From CAZLMW01 sp964560875 (GTDB taxonomy: Bacteria; Myxococcota_A; UBA9042), in the NCBI GenBank assembly GCA_964560875.1, contig CAZLMW010000010.1:1-64000 (forward strand): a stretch of DNA of 64,000 nucleotides, in the 5' to 3' direction. The translations under genes and the position numbers were made by a program. The notes under the pieces are model-generated. The model saw only the letters and a list, made by a program, of their open reading frames with translations, searched no databases and was not told the origin of the DNA. Below, in pieces: positions 34,315 to 43,121 of this stretch; position 1 is the first letter of the stretch, and the number at the start of each line of letters is the position of its first letter.

Positions 34315-35429
34315 CTCACGAATCGCTGGTGTTGGTGGTGCCCGGCTACGCGTCGCCGGCCGATCCGGACTGCGTTCCGGCGTTACGCGGACTCGTGCGT
34401 CACCTGGCACACGATTGGCAGGTGACCGTCGTCGCCCTTCGCTACCCGTACCATCGGCACGCCTATGAATTCGACGGAGCTCACGTCGTTCCGCTCGCCG
34501 GCGAATTCGCGCGGGGCTGTGAGCGACTACGGTTCATCGGGCGTGCAGTCCGGCGTCTGCAAGAGGTCGTTAGGAGCCAAACGACCTTTTGCATCCACGC
34601 GTTGTGGGCTGATGAACCCGGGTTTGTTGGTGCTCTCGTCGCGCGCCACGTCGACGTGCCGTTGGTGCTCTCGTTCGCTGGCGGCGAGCTGGCCGACGTG
34701 CCCGAGGCTCACTACGGCGGGCGGCGCCAGGCCCTTTCACCGCTGCTCGTCGGCACAGCACTGCGCGGCGCTGCGGCAATCACCGCGGGTTCGCAGCACC
34801 AGGCCGCTGCGGTAGCAGAACTGTCGGCTCGACTGCGTATCTCGACCGGTATCGACGTGGCGCCCCTTGGTGTCGACCTCGCACAATTTCAGCGAGCGGG
34901 GCAAGGTCGCGACCTCGGCCGTGGAAGGCATGTCGTCGTGGTCGCAGCGAACGCCCGCGTGAAAGGCCATCTGGAGCTACTTCGAGCGTGGCCCGAGGTC
35001 TTGCGACGGCACCCAAACACGACGCTCCATCTTGTGGGAGCCCGCACCGAACAGCTGCCAAGCGCTCCCTCGGTGGTCGCCCACGGCCATGTCGCACACG
35101 ACGAAATCCCGGAGTTGCTCCGCGGTTGCGATTTGTGGGTGCAGGCGTCGCTGCACGAGAGCCAATCCGTCGCCCTTTTTGAGGCGGTCGCCTGCGGTGT
35201 CCCGGTCGCCGGCACGCGGGTCGGGTGGCTGGCCGACTACGACGACGCGGTCGCCTCATGCGCTCCGGGCGATGTTGCCGGCCTGGCCAACGCCGTCGGA
35301 CGCGGGCTCTCCGTCATCCGAGATCGCGACACGCCTCGGCCCTCGCAAGCAATCGTCGAGGCGATGGGCCACCGTGCCGCCGCCCAACGCTTCAGCGCCA
35401 TCTACCGCCGAGCCCGACGCCGGCCATGA
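34311..35429 (+). CDS. GT4-family glycosyltransferase
   Basis: A 372-residue GT-B enzyme. The C-terminal Rossmann domain has VVAANARVKGHLELLRAWPEV, HLVGARTEQLP, HGHVAHDEIPELLRGCDLWV and the family EX7E-like site in HESQSVALFEAVACGVPVAGTRVGW. Nucleotide-sugar-dependent transfer to a lipid-linked glycan is the known family role. It is the last plus-strand gene of the six-gene coupled cluster that starts at 27937; the 3' end overlaps the O-antigen-ligase gene on the other strand by 38 bases. Confidence 0.88.
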   Translation: MTHESLVLVVPGYASPADPDCVPALRGLVRHLAHDWQVTVVALRYPYHRHAYEFDGAHVVPLAGEFARGCERLRFIGRAVRRLQEVVRSQTTFCIHALWADEPGFVGALVARHVDVPLVLSFAGGELADVPEAHYGGRRQALSPLLVGTALRGAAAITAGSQHQAAAVAELSARLRISTGIDVAPLGVDLAQFQRAGQGRDLGRGRHVVVVAANARVKGHLELLRAWPEVLRRHPNTTLHLVGARTEQLPSAPSVVAHGHVAHDEIPELLRGCDLWVQASLHESQSVALFEAVACGVPVAGTRVGWLADYDDAVASCAPGDVAGLANAVGRGLSVIRDRDTPRPSQAIVEAMGHRAAAQRFSAIYRRARRRP

Positions 35430-37185
35430 CCGCAAACAAGCCCGCGTTGGCGTAGAAAAACAGCGGCGCGTCCACAAGTCCGTGCACCGAAAAGGCCGCG
35501 ATAGCGCCGACTGCCGCCAGGGACGCGGCGGCGGTATCGCTGATTTGCGCCGAATCGGTCGATGTGGCCGATGTGGCCGATGTGGCCGATGTGGCCGATG
35601 TGGTCGATGTGGTCGATGTGGCCTCGACGAGAACACGCCAGGCTCCGGCCGCCGCGAGCAAGACGAGCGTGAGCCACGCCAACAGCGCATCAAGGCCGGC
35701 ACCGACCGCGATCTCGAGATACAGGTTGTTGGTGTGGGTGCGCGCGTCGTGGCGCCGTTCGGGCAGCGAGGCCCCCCACCTGAGACGGAAGGTGTTGTAG
35801 CCCTGACCCAGCAGCGGGCTGGACACGATCATGGCGGCGGCTGCACGCCAAAGGTCGCTGCGCGCGGCTTCGCGGCCATGATTCGGCGAGCCGGTCTGAG
35901 CCCGCGCGGCGAGCACGGCGCGGCGGGTCTGCTCGTCGTCGATGACGGCATCGGGATGACTCGTTTCCAGGCCGGTGCGAGGCGGGGCGTTCGCTCCGAG
36001 CGGGATTTTGATCCGGGTGATGGCCGGCACGACCCCGAGCGCCGAAAAGTCCGCGTAGCCGCGATGGTGCAGGTCGATCACAAGCCGATAGGGCCCTGGC
36101 TTGACCGGCGCGACGACAGGAATCTCCAAGCGTATCGTCTCACCGGTCGCGATGGGGCGGGGCAGCGGGGTCCAGCCCTTGTGCACCGCAACGACGGCAG
36201 CCGTGTCGGCGGCGACCATGTGCCACGTGAGCCCGACTGGATCCGTCCCGCGCGCGCGCCAGGTGAGGTCGCCGCGATTGGTGACGTTGACGGGAACGGA
36301 CAGCCGCTGCCCAGGCTCGAGGTTGAGCTGCGACGGCACGTCGTAGCTGGCGGCGTACGCCGTTGTACTCGACAAGCCCCACCGACTTGCCAGGCCGTCG
36401 CCAACGGCGAACGCGGCGCATACACCGAGCCCGGCGACGATCGCCGTTCGCGCGATAGAGGCCCGCATGCTGGTCCCAAGAGCCGCCACCACGGCGACGG
36501 CAACCCATCCGGCGACCAGCCCGCCGCGACTCTGCGTCAGCGCAAGTGCCGCTGCGATGGTGAACACGGCGCCGAAGGCTGCGACCTTGGTTGCTGCGCT
36601 GCGATGACGGCGCGTGGCAAGGACGACCGCGACGGGGAGCGCGCCCGCGAAATAGCCAGCAGCCAGGTTGGCGTGGGCAAAAGTCGCGGTGAGTCGACGG
36701 CCGCCCGCCGCGATCGACGCCTTGGGCCGATAGATCGCCAACAGGCCTTCGACCACGTCCGACTGGCCGAGCACCTCCCAACCGCCAAGCAACGCGGCGA
36801 CCACGGCGCCAACGACCACCGACCCCATGATCCGACCGGCCCCACGAACCTGCCCGGCGACATCGGCGGCGGCCGGAATGAGCGCCAGCACGACACCCAA
36901 ACGCAACGTTGCTTTGAGCGCCGCTGCTTCATGGGGGGAGGCGAACGCGGCGGCGATCAGGCCCTTGCCAAGCAGGTAGGCGAGCGCTGCAAGGATCGGC
37001 CACTGGCGCCGATCCCAAAGGTTGATCGCGCGCGGCACATGGGCGAAAGCTACGGCCAGCAGACCGAACTCCCCGACCGTCAAATCCAGGCCGCCAAGGG
37101 AAACCACCGCGACGGGCGGATCGAAAGGCAGCAGCGCCACGGTGAGCAGCAGGAGCACATCGCGAGCGGCGGTCCACCGTTGCAC
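35392..37185 (-). CDS. O-antigen ligase/polymerase-like membrane protein with inserted Ig-like domain
   Basis: A 597-residue protein with roughly ten transmembrane helices. Wzy/WaaL features are ALTQSRGGLVAGW near 220 and, after the large periplasmic loop, SSPLLGQGYNTFRLRW and THTNNLYLEIAVGAGLDALLAW with the conserved histidine. Unusually, about 110 residues (280-390) form a soluble beta-rich segment (LEPGQRLSVPVNVTNRGDLTW, GPYRLVIDLHHRG) resembling an Ig-like domain. A Ser/Ala/Thr tripeptide tract (TSATSATSATSATSTDS) near 545 is encoded by a 9-bp microsatellite. It likely joins or polymerises glycans at the outer membrane face. It faces the glycosyltransferase operon. Confidence 0.8.
   Translation of the reverse strand: MQRWTAARDVLLLLTVALLPFDPPVAVVSLGGLDLTVGEFGLLAVAFAHVPRAINLWDRRQWPILAALAYLLGKGLIAAAFASPHEAAALKATLRLGVVLALIPAAADVAGQVRGAGRIMGSVVVGAVVAALLGGWEVLGQSDVVEGLLAIYRPKASIAAGGRRLTATFAHANLAAGYFAGALPVAVVLATRRHRSAATKVAAFGAVFTIAAALALTQSRGGLVAGWVAVAVVAALGTSMRASIARTAIVAGLGVCAAFAVGDGLASRWGLSSTTAYAASYDVPSQLNLEPGQRLSVPVNVTNRGDLTWRARGTDPVGLTWHMVAADTAAVVAVHKGWTPLPRPIATGETIRLEIPVVAPVKPGPYRLVIDLHHRGYADFSALGVVPAITRIKIPLGANAPPRTGLETSHPDAVIDDEQTRRAVLAARAQTGSPNHGREAARSDLWRAAAAMIVSSPLLGQGYNTFRLRWGASLPERRHDARTHTNNLYLEIAVGAGLDALLAWLTLVLLAAAGAWRVLVEATSTTSTTSATSATSATSATSTDSAQISDTAAASLAAVGAIAAFSVHGLVDAPLFFYANAGLFAVMAGVGLGGRWR
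35561..35623. repeat. 9-bp microsatellite (7 copies) in the O-antigen-ligase gene
   Basis: Seven consecutive gatgtggcc units (copies 5 and 6 read gatgtggtc) encode Ser-Ala-Thr / Ser-Thr-Thr on the minus strand. Copy changes stay in frame and would lengthen or shorten a loop between membrane helices. Confidence 0.9.
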
Positions 37186-37359
37186 GCTGGCTCCTGGTCA
37201 TGCGGGTGAGCGGACGGTTCCCGCGACGTTGCGTCCCGCCAAATGATGCACAGTTTACAGGCGCACAGTTACCCCGCGCGGGCAGATAAGGTGCCGGTAC
37301 CGTGTTGGAGACCGAGTCTTGCCGCTGTCTTCGCACGCGGTGAATCGTCGCCCGGAACG

Positions 37360-39480
37360 ATGTATGGTGCCTGTCCGCCGTGGAGCGCCGCCGTGTCCGA
37401 TCGACCAGACCAGCATCGCCCCCGAAACCGCTTGGCTGTGATCGCGTGGTGCGCCGTCTACATGGCGTGGGTCTTGCCGGCCTGCTCCGACGAGCTTGTC
37501 GAAAAGCCCAAGGCAGAAGACGCCGTCGGCGATGCCGCAACCGACATCGGTGAGCTGCCCGATTCGCAAGCCGCCGGGGACGCAGGAACCGCCGCGGATG
37601 ATGGCGGCGCCGCAGATAGCAACGACGCCGCAGACCTTCCCGATGGTGTGACGCCCCCCGGCTGCCCGGCCGGACCGTTCTGCCCGTGCGAGAACGACAA
37701 GCAGTGCGACGACGGTGATCCGTGCACCGACACAAACAAGTGCATCCTCGGCAAATGCGGCACCCCGGCGATGACGAATTGCGACGACGGCAACGGCTGC
37801 ACGGCCGATGTGTGTCTGCCCGCGAAAGGCTGCACATCGACGGTCGACGACAAGGGGCCCTGCTCCGACGGCGACCTGTGCACCATCGTCGACGTCTGCG
37901 ACAACGGCACGTGCAAGGGGACCAAGAAGCGCAACTGCAACGACGGAAACGTGTGCACAACCGACAAGTGCCTGCACTCACAGGGCTGCTTCTTTGTGCA
38001 AAACAATGTCGAATGCCGCAAAGCCAACAAGTGCACCAAGCCCGCGCACTGCTCGTTCGGCGCGTGCCCGGCCAACCAGTTCTTGCCCTGCGACGACAAC
38101 AACGGCTGCACGACCGATTTCTGCACACCCGAGGACGGGTGTGAGTCGCTGCCACTGCCCAATGCGTCCACGGCTTGCGACGGCGAGATCAAGTGGGGCC
38201 GCTGCCTCAAGGCGTTCAAGAAGAAGGGCACCTGGCGACAGGCACGGAAGCAATGCCAGGCGTGGGGCGGCGAGCTCGCCAGCGTCGACGACAAATACGA
38301 CAACGCGGCCGTACGCGGGCAAGCGGACAAGGCGTGCGGAAAGATCGGCGCGTGGATCGGCCTGACCGACGGCGCGCGCGAGTGGACGTGGCAATGGACG
38401 GACCGGGCGCGCTACGGATACCGCGCATGGAACAAAGGCGAGCCGAACAACGCAGGCAACGAGGACTACGTCGAGATCATCCCGGGCGGCGGCTGGAACG
38501 ACCTCGGCGCCAAGACGGTGCTCGGCTGTTTCGTGTGCGCGCGCAGGCTCGAGAGCCCGTGCAACGACGGCGATGCATGTACCGCTGAATCCGCCTGTGA
38601 TCTCGGCAAGTGCGCCACCGCGACCGAGGCGACCGACTGCGACGACCTCAACCCATGCACGACCGATAGCTGCCACACGAAGAACGGCTGCCAGCATAAG
38701 TCGATCAAAGACGGGTCAACATGCAGCAAGGGCACGTGCACCAAGGGCGTCTGCCACTGGCCGAAAAACGCTGTGTTCACGTCGTGCCAGGCCGCGTTGG
38801 CCAAGGACAAGTCGCTGCAGTCCGGTGTTTACACGCTGCTGGGGACCGATTCCGCCGGCAAAGCGACGACGTATCCGACCTGGTGCGAAATGGGCGGCCA
38901 ATGGGGCGGCGGCTGGACGCTGGCGATGCAGATCGACGGCCGCAAGACGACCCTCAACTGGGGCAGCAAGCTGTGGACCGACAAGAAGACCCACAACGCG
39001 GACAAGGCGCCGTGGGTCGGGATGGATGCAAAGCTCGCGAGCTGGTGGAACGTGCCTGCGACCGAAGTGCTGGTCGTCGCCCAGACCGGCAAACAAATTA
39101 GATTCCTTACGATTCCACTCAAGGGAACCAAACCCAACGTATTGGGCAAGACACTGCACGCCATCTTGAGCCCCGGAAAGCTGGTCGCGACAGCGGTTGG
39201 CTACAAGCAGTGGAAGGCGCTGATTCCCGGCGGATCGCTGCAGAGCCACTGTCACGTGCAGGGCTTCAACGCCTTTGTCAACGGCGCGGGCCGGGCCCGG
39301 ATCGGCATCATCGGGAACAACGAAAACGACTGTAACTCGCCGGATTCATGGCTGGGACTGGGCGGTTACGAGAAGATGTGCGGCAACGGCCCGGTCAAGT
39401 CAGCGGGCAATATCGCGTGCTATTGGCCCGAAAACGGCACCCGCCGCACGCCAGTATTCGCCTGGGTGTTCGTTCGTTAG
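37360..39480 (+). CDS. lipoprotein with disulfide repeats, C-type lectin domain and fibrinogen-like domain
   Basis: A 706-residue surface lipoprotein. The signal (RLAVIAWCAVYMAWVLPAC) gives an acylated Cys at 42, followed by an Asp/Ala-rich linker. CDDGNGCTADVC-type repeats run from about 100 to 265. Residues about 279-396 form a C-type lectin domain: TWRQARKQCQAWGGELASVD, AWIGLTDG, EPNN (361-364) and GGGWNDLG. EPN plus WND is the calcium-dependent mannose-type signature. More Cys repeats lead to a fibrinogen C-terminal-like domain (about 475-706: SCQAALAKDKSLQSGVYTL, GGGWTLAMQIDGR, and GYEKMCGNG). The domain mix suggests carbohydrate binding on other cells or matrix. The start could also be GTG 37393. 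Confidence 0.85.
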   Translation: MYGACPPWSAAVSDRPDQHRPRNRLAVIAWCAVYMAWVLPACSDELVEKPKAEDAVGDAATDIGELPDSQAAGDAGTAADDGGAADSNDAADLPDGVTPPGCPAGPFCPCENDKQCDDGDPCTDTNKCILGKCGTPAMTNCDDGNGCTADVCLPAKGCTSTVDDKGPCSDGDLCTIVDVCDNGTCKGTKKRNCNDGNVCTTDKCLHSQGCFFVQNNVECRKANKCTKPAHCSFGACPANQFLPCDDNNGCTTDFCTPEDGCESLPLPNASTACDGEIKWGRCLKAFKKKGTWRQARKQCQAWGGELASVDDKYDNAAVRGQADKACGKIGAWIGLTDGAREWTWQWTDRARYGYRAWNKGEPNNAGNEDYVEIIPGGGWNDLGAKTVLGCFVCARRLESPCNDGDACTAESACDLGKCATATEATDCDDLNPCTTDSCHTKNGCQHKSIKDGSTCSKGTCTKGVCHWPKNAVFTSCQAALAKDKSLQSGVYTLLGTDSAGKATTYPTWCEMGGQWGGGWTLAMQIDGRKTTLNWGSKLWTDKKTHNADKAPWVGMDAKLASWWNVPATEVLVVAQTGKQIRFLTIPLKGTKPNVLGKTLHAILSPGKLVATAVGYKQWKALIPGGSLQSHCHVQGFNAFVNGAGRARIGIIGNNENDCNSPDSWLGLGGYEKMCGNGPVKSAGNIACYWPENGTRRTPVFAWVFVR

Positions 39481-39495
39481 CCCGTTTCAGGCCGA

Positions 39496-41523
39496 CTATC
39501 GGGCGGGCGCCGCGGACGATCGCTTGCGCCGGAACACGACGCCGCCGACGAACACGAGAAGCAGCCAAAGCGCGCTGGACCTACCGCCGGTGCGCGACGC
39601 TGAGCATCCGTCGGCGTCATCGCCGCCGCCGACCGAACCCGCATCTGCTTGGCCAGCATCGACATCTGCAGACACCGTATCGCTCTGCTCAGGCCCTTCA
39701 TCGGCGGGCGCGGGCTGGCACTCTGGCTCCTCGTCGGTCAAACCGTCACAGTCGTCGTCAATTCCGTTGCACGTTTCCCATGGCGGCACGCACTTGTGCC
39801 ATCCGCATGTGTCGCTGCACCAACGCCTGCCGACCGTGCCGCATGTCGTTGTGCAGCTGGCGGGCAGCTCGATGCCTTCGGGGTCACACTCCCAGCCGAG
39901 CCGCGCGGCGGACAACCGCAAGCGCCCCCAACCGTAGGCAACGTCGGGGTGTTCGACTCCCATCGGCTCGGCGTCTTCAATCAAGGCGTCGATGACGTCG
40001 AGCGCGGTTCCTTCAGTCGCCTCGGCGTAGACAGCGACCGCTCCGGCGGCATGTGGGCAGGAGGCGGACGTGCCGAAGAACGCTCCTTTCGTCGTCGCCA
40101 CGCCGGTAGGGGCCATGATCTCGGGCTTCTGACGGCCATCGGCGGTGGGGCCGTACGAGCTGTACGTCTCCAGCGGTCCCTTCTTCCACAAGTTGTGGCG
40201 AAGTGCCCCGACCGCGAGCACATCTTTGCAGGACGCCGGGTCGTAGACGTTGCCGTTCTTGTGATGCACCGACAGCGGGGTGCTCTTGGTGCTCTTGTTG
40301 AGGATGCGCAGCCGGACGCCGTTTGGATTCGCGCTGCCCTTGTGGGGCCGCATCACGAACGCGTAGATGCCGGCGGGGACCGCTTTGACGAACAGGATCT
40401 CCGATGCGCCCGTGTACATGTTGTGCGTCTTGCCGGAGTAGGTGACGAGCTTCCAAAAACCGCTCTTCTCCTGCCGGAAGAGCTGCAAATCGAGGTTGAT
40501 CTTGGCCTTTTCGTAGTCGTCCCAGTCGAAATACACCTGCACGCGCGCGTTGTGGCCGAGCCGGAACATCAGCTTGGGTTCGCCGGGCAAGACGTCGTGG
40601 TTGCCGTCCTTGTCTTCGTCGACGTAGGCCGACTGGTAGAAGTTGCCGCCGCCGTTGTTGCCCGCCGCGTTGACCCACGCAATGCCGGCAGCCCGCGCCT
40701 TGTCCGTCAGCGCGCAGAGCGGTCCGGTGTGACGACCGAAGCTCATGCCGAGCCAGCCGACCGAGTGGCTCACGATGTCGACGCTGTACTTGTTGGGGCC
40801 GGTCACCTCGGCGATGAAGTTCTGCATGTAGGGAAAGGACGGCGTCGCGACCGGGTAGATACGCGCGCCGGGGGCCACATCGGCGACGACTTCCGCGCAC
40901 ATGGTCCCGTGAAAGCCACCGGTGTAGGACACCTTGCCGACCTTGCGCGTGACCTCCTTGTTCTTGATCGACTTGTCGAGGTCCTGGAAGCCGCTATCGA
41001 CGACGGCGACGGTTTGTCCGTACCCGCGTCTGCCGGTGCACATCATCTTGGGCTGGTGGAGGAGCGTCGCGCCCTGGCTTTGGACCTTGCCGAGCTCGAG
41101 GATCGGGCGCTGAGGCATCTGCGCGAAGGCGATGCGAGGCTCTGCCGCGACCAGGGCGGGCAGGCGCAATGGGTCAAGCCAGGCGATCATGGTGTCGATG
41201 CCGCGCACGCCGCCGCGTCCGTCAAACGCGCCGAAGACAGCGTCGTCGATGTCATTGGGATCAACACCGGCTCGGATGTGAAGCTGGAGTTCGAGCAGCT
41301 GTCCATCGAACTCGGCCAGGCCGTTGGACGCGCAGCGGGTCCACGATGCGGTGTCTCCCGCGCGTTTGGCGTCGATCAGGCAGGCCACGTTGCTGCCGAT
41401 CTTCGACACGGACAACGGCTGGTCGGCGATGCCGGCCAAGGCGGTCGACGCTGCGCATAGGCACGCTACGGTGACCGCAATCGTAAGGTTTCTAACCATT
41501 GCCCGGTTCGTCGTGTGGCTCAT
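39496..41523 (-). CDS. secreted subtilisin-like (S8) protease with MYXO-CTERM tail
   Basis: A 675-residue protein. A signal peptide (RNLTIAVTVACLCAASTALAG) is followed by an S8 catalytic domain with aspartate in VAVVDSGFQDLD, histidine in GGFHGTMCAEVVADVAPGA, the NAAGNNGGGN stretch (oxyanion Asn), and serine in GTSASCPHAAGA. An insert of about 150 residues between Asn and Ser looks like a beta-sandwich. Then a Cys-rich linker with NGIDDDCDG (a metal-binding-type repeat) and a C-terminal MYXO-CTERM-like signal (GCSAS, hydrophobic helix, RRKR), which in myxobacteria directs surface attachment. Start 41523 overlaps the ferritin-like gene stop (ATGA); an internal ATG at 41499 is possible. It is the last gene of a three-gene operon. 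Confidence 0.9.
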   Translation of the reverse strand: MSHTTNRAMVRNLTIAVTVACLCAASTALAGIADQPLSVSKIGSNVACLIDAKRAGDTASWTRCASNGLAEFDGQLLELQLHIRAGVDPNDIDDAVFGAFDGRGGVRGIDTMIAWLDPLRLPALVAAEPRIAFAQMPQRPILELGKVQSQGATLLHQPKMMCTGRRGYGQTVAVVDSGFQDLDKSIKNKEVTRKVGKVSYTGGFHGTMCAEVVADVAPGARIYPVATPSFPYMQNFIAEVTGPNKYSVDIVSHSVGWLGMSFGRHTGPLCALTDKARAAGIAWVNAAGNNGGGNFYQSAYVDEDKDGNHDVLPGEPKLMFRLGHNARVQVYFDWDDYEKAKINLDLQLFRQEKSGFWKLVTYSGKTHNMYTGASEILFVKAVPAGIYAFVMRPHKGSANPNGVRLRILNKSTKSTPLSVHHKNGNVYDPASCKDVLAVGALRHNLWKKGPLETYSSYGPTADGRQKPEIMAPTGVATTKGAFFGTSASCPHAAGAVAVYAEATEGTALDVIDALIEDAEPMGVEHPDVAYGWGRLRLSAARLGWECDPEGIELPASCTTTCGTVGRRWCSDTCGWHKCVPPWETCNGIDDDCDGLTDEEPECQPAPADEGPEQSDTVSADVDAGQADAGSVGGGDDADGCSASRTGGRSSALWLLLVFVGGVVFRRKRSSAAPAR

Positions 41524-42302
41524 GCCGCCGCCACGTCGCCGGCCTGGGACCAAGCATCCTGAGCGGCGAAACCGAGCGCTTCGAGCCGGGGAATGATCAC
41601 GTTGTGCACGGTGTCGAAGAAGATGATCCGCGCTTCGTCGCCGTCGCAAACCCCGACCTCCGCAGCCTGCTCGGACGGTGCAGCGCCGACCGGGAGGTGG
41701 GCGAGTTCATGTGCGACGAGATGACGGAACGCGACCACGAGATAGCGGTTAAGCCGGGCGCGGATTTCGTCGTCGATTTCAGGCGCGAGGTTTGCGATCA
41801 GGTCCCACCCCGTACGGGCGTGACGGACCTCGTCGGCGAGAATGCGGCCGAGTGCGTCGCGAATGGTCTCGGGCCCGGCGCGGAGTCGTTCAGCGCCGAT
41901 CAGGGCGACCGCGACGGTCTCGCTGAGACACGAGATCGACATCACGTTGCGCATCACGGCTTCAACGGCAGGCGCGTCTTCGTGTTCGGGAAGCTCCGCA
42001 AGAGTGGGAATCTCGGCGTATGGGTCGCCTCCCAGCGCATGGACGACCGCGGCGCATTCACGGCCGTGCCGCAATTCCTCGACCACCGCGTCGGCGATAG
42101 GTGCGATCCAACGCGGCTGGATGCCGGCGCGGAGCATCTGTGGCACGAGGCCGGCAAACACACGCGAGGAGATGGTCTCGTTGACCATCCGCCCCTTCCA
42201 CGTCGCGATCGCCGCGTCGCGATCGGCGCGAGACAGCTCGGGGATCACGCCCAGCTGAGCGGCGTCTGCCCGGCCTTCATCACGCAGATCGATGCGGATC
42301 AT
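41520..42302 (-). CDS. ferritin-like diiron protein (uncharacterised)
   Basis: A 260-residue helical protein. Four helices supply a diiron-like pattern: E in GRMVNETISSRVF, ExxH in VVEELRHGRECA, E in CLSETVAVAL and ExxH in ILADEVRHARTGW, i.e. two E...ExxH pairs as in ferritin-like and ribonucleotide-reductase R2-like oxygenases. A further histidine-rich segment FRHLVAHELAHLP follows. Such proteins act as oxygenases, oxidases or iron stores; which applies is unknown. It lies between a secreted lipoprotein and a secreted protease gene, overlapping both (TGATG and ATGA), yet has no signal peptide itself. An upstream extension to 42404 is unlikely. Confidence 0.75.
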   Translation of the reverse strand: MIRIDLRDEGRADAAQLGVIPELSRADRDAAIATWKGRMVNETISSRVFAGLVPQMLRAGIQPRWIAPIADAVVEELRHGRECAAVVHALGGDPYAEIPTLAELPEHEDAPAVEAVMRNVMSISCLSETVAVALIGAERLRAGPETIRDALGRILADEVRHARTGWDLIANLAPEIDDEIRARLNRYLVVAFRHLVAHELAHLPVGAAPSEQAAEVGVCDGDEARIIFFDTVHNVIIPRLEALGFAAQDAWSQAGDVAAA

Positions 42303-43121
42303 CAAGCGACCTCGAACACCATGCCGTTGGCGTGCACGCGCGGCCGCCAACTCTCGTCGAAGCGAGGCGGTGCTGGCGGGCCCCATGGAATGCAACCCGT
42401 GCATTTTCCCGAGAAATTCGACCCAAACTGGCAGTTATTGATCGCCGTCTGGTCGCCCGCGTGTTTGGACTGGCACCACTTCGTGCGGTCTTCGCAACAC
42501 TTCGCCCACTGCGGCGTGCCACGCGTCTTCAAGCAGTCGGGCTCGCCCGCTTCGAGGTCGGGGCAATTGCCGTTGTTGGTGTCCGTCTTGGCAATATCGG
42601 CTTTGGCAACGTCGGCTTTGGCAACGTCGGCTTTGGCAACNNNNNNNNNNNNNNNNNNNNNNNNNNNNNNNNNNNNNNNNNNNNNNNNNNNNNNNNNNNN
42701 NNNNNNNNNNNNNNNNNNNNNNNNNNNNNNNNNNNNNNNNGGCAACGTCGGCTTTGGCAACATCGGCTGCCGCTTTCGTGTCGGCTGCACCACCGGTGTC
42801 CTTTGCCGCCTGGCCTGCATCGGCCACGGTTGCGGAGTCTTGCGACGAGGCGGAACCGCTGTCTATCCCTGTGGCTGTGTCGATGGCCTCCGAGTCGGAC
42901 GCCGCCGCCACGTCGGAGCCGGTCGCCGAATCCCCATTCCCCGAGCCCCCATTCCCCGAGTCTGCGGTCGCCGATTTCGAGCCCGTGTCAGCTTGCGCGG
43001 ATGGAGCCGTCGTATTGCCCGTGCCGTTGCCCGAGCACGCCATGACACCGAGCCCGGCTGCTGCCGCCGCCGCTCGTATCGCTTTGCTGCGAATCTCTTC
43101 GAATGTGAGCTTCTTTCGCAC
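42302..43121 (-). CDS. lipoprotein with VAKAD pentapeptide repeats and C-terminal CTGCIPWGPPAPP motif (spans gap)
   Basis: The GTG at 43121 has GGAGG seven bases upstream. Residues 1-27 form a lipoprotein signal (AAAAAAGLGVMAC). The mature part is Ser/Asp/Ala-rich, then consists of repeated VAKAD (15-bp unit). The 100-N gap falls inside the repeats, and because its length is arbitrary the two sides are in different frames. After the gap the protein continues VAKADIAKTD and ends in about 80 residues with ten cysteines (CPDLEAGEPDCLK, WAKCCEDRTKWC, CTGCIPWGPPAPPRF). The stop overlaps the ferritin-like start by one base. Repeat number and exact length are unknown. No known domain recognised. Confidence 0.7.
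42641..42740. other. assembly gap (100 N)
   Basis: Exactly 100 N, the conventional unknown-size scaffold gap. Both edges are the same 15-bp VAKAD-coding repeat (ggcaacgtcggcttt), so the tandem array itself probably broke the assembly. Confidence 0.97.

Noticed and set aside
35032..37209. A 725-codon plus-strand frame
   Set aside because: Opposite strand of the ligase gene, with Arg/Gly-rich composition typical of GC-rich shadows.
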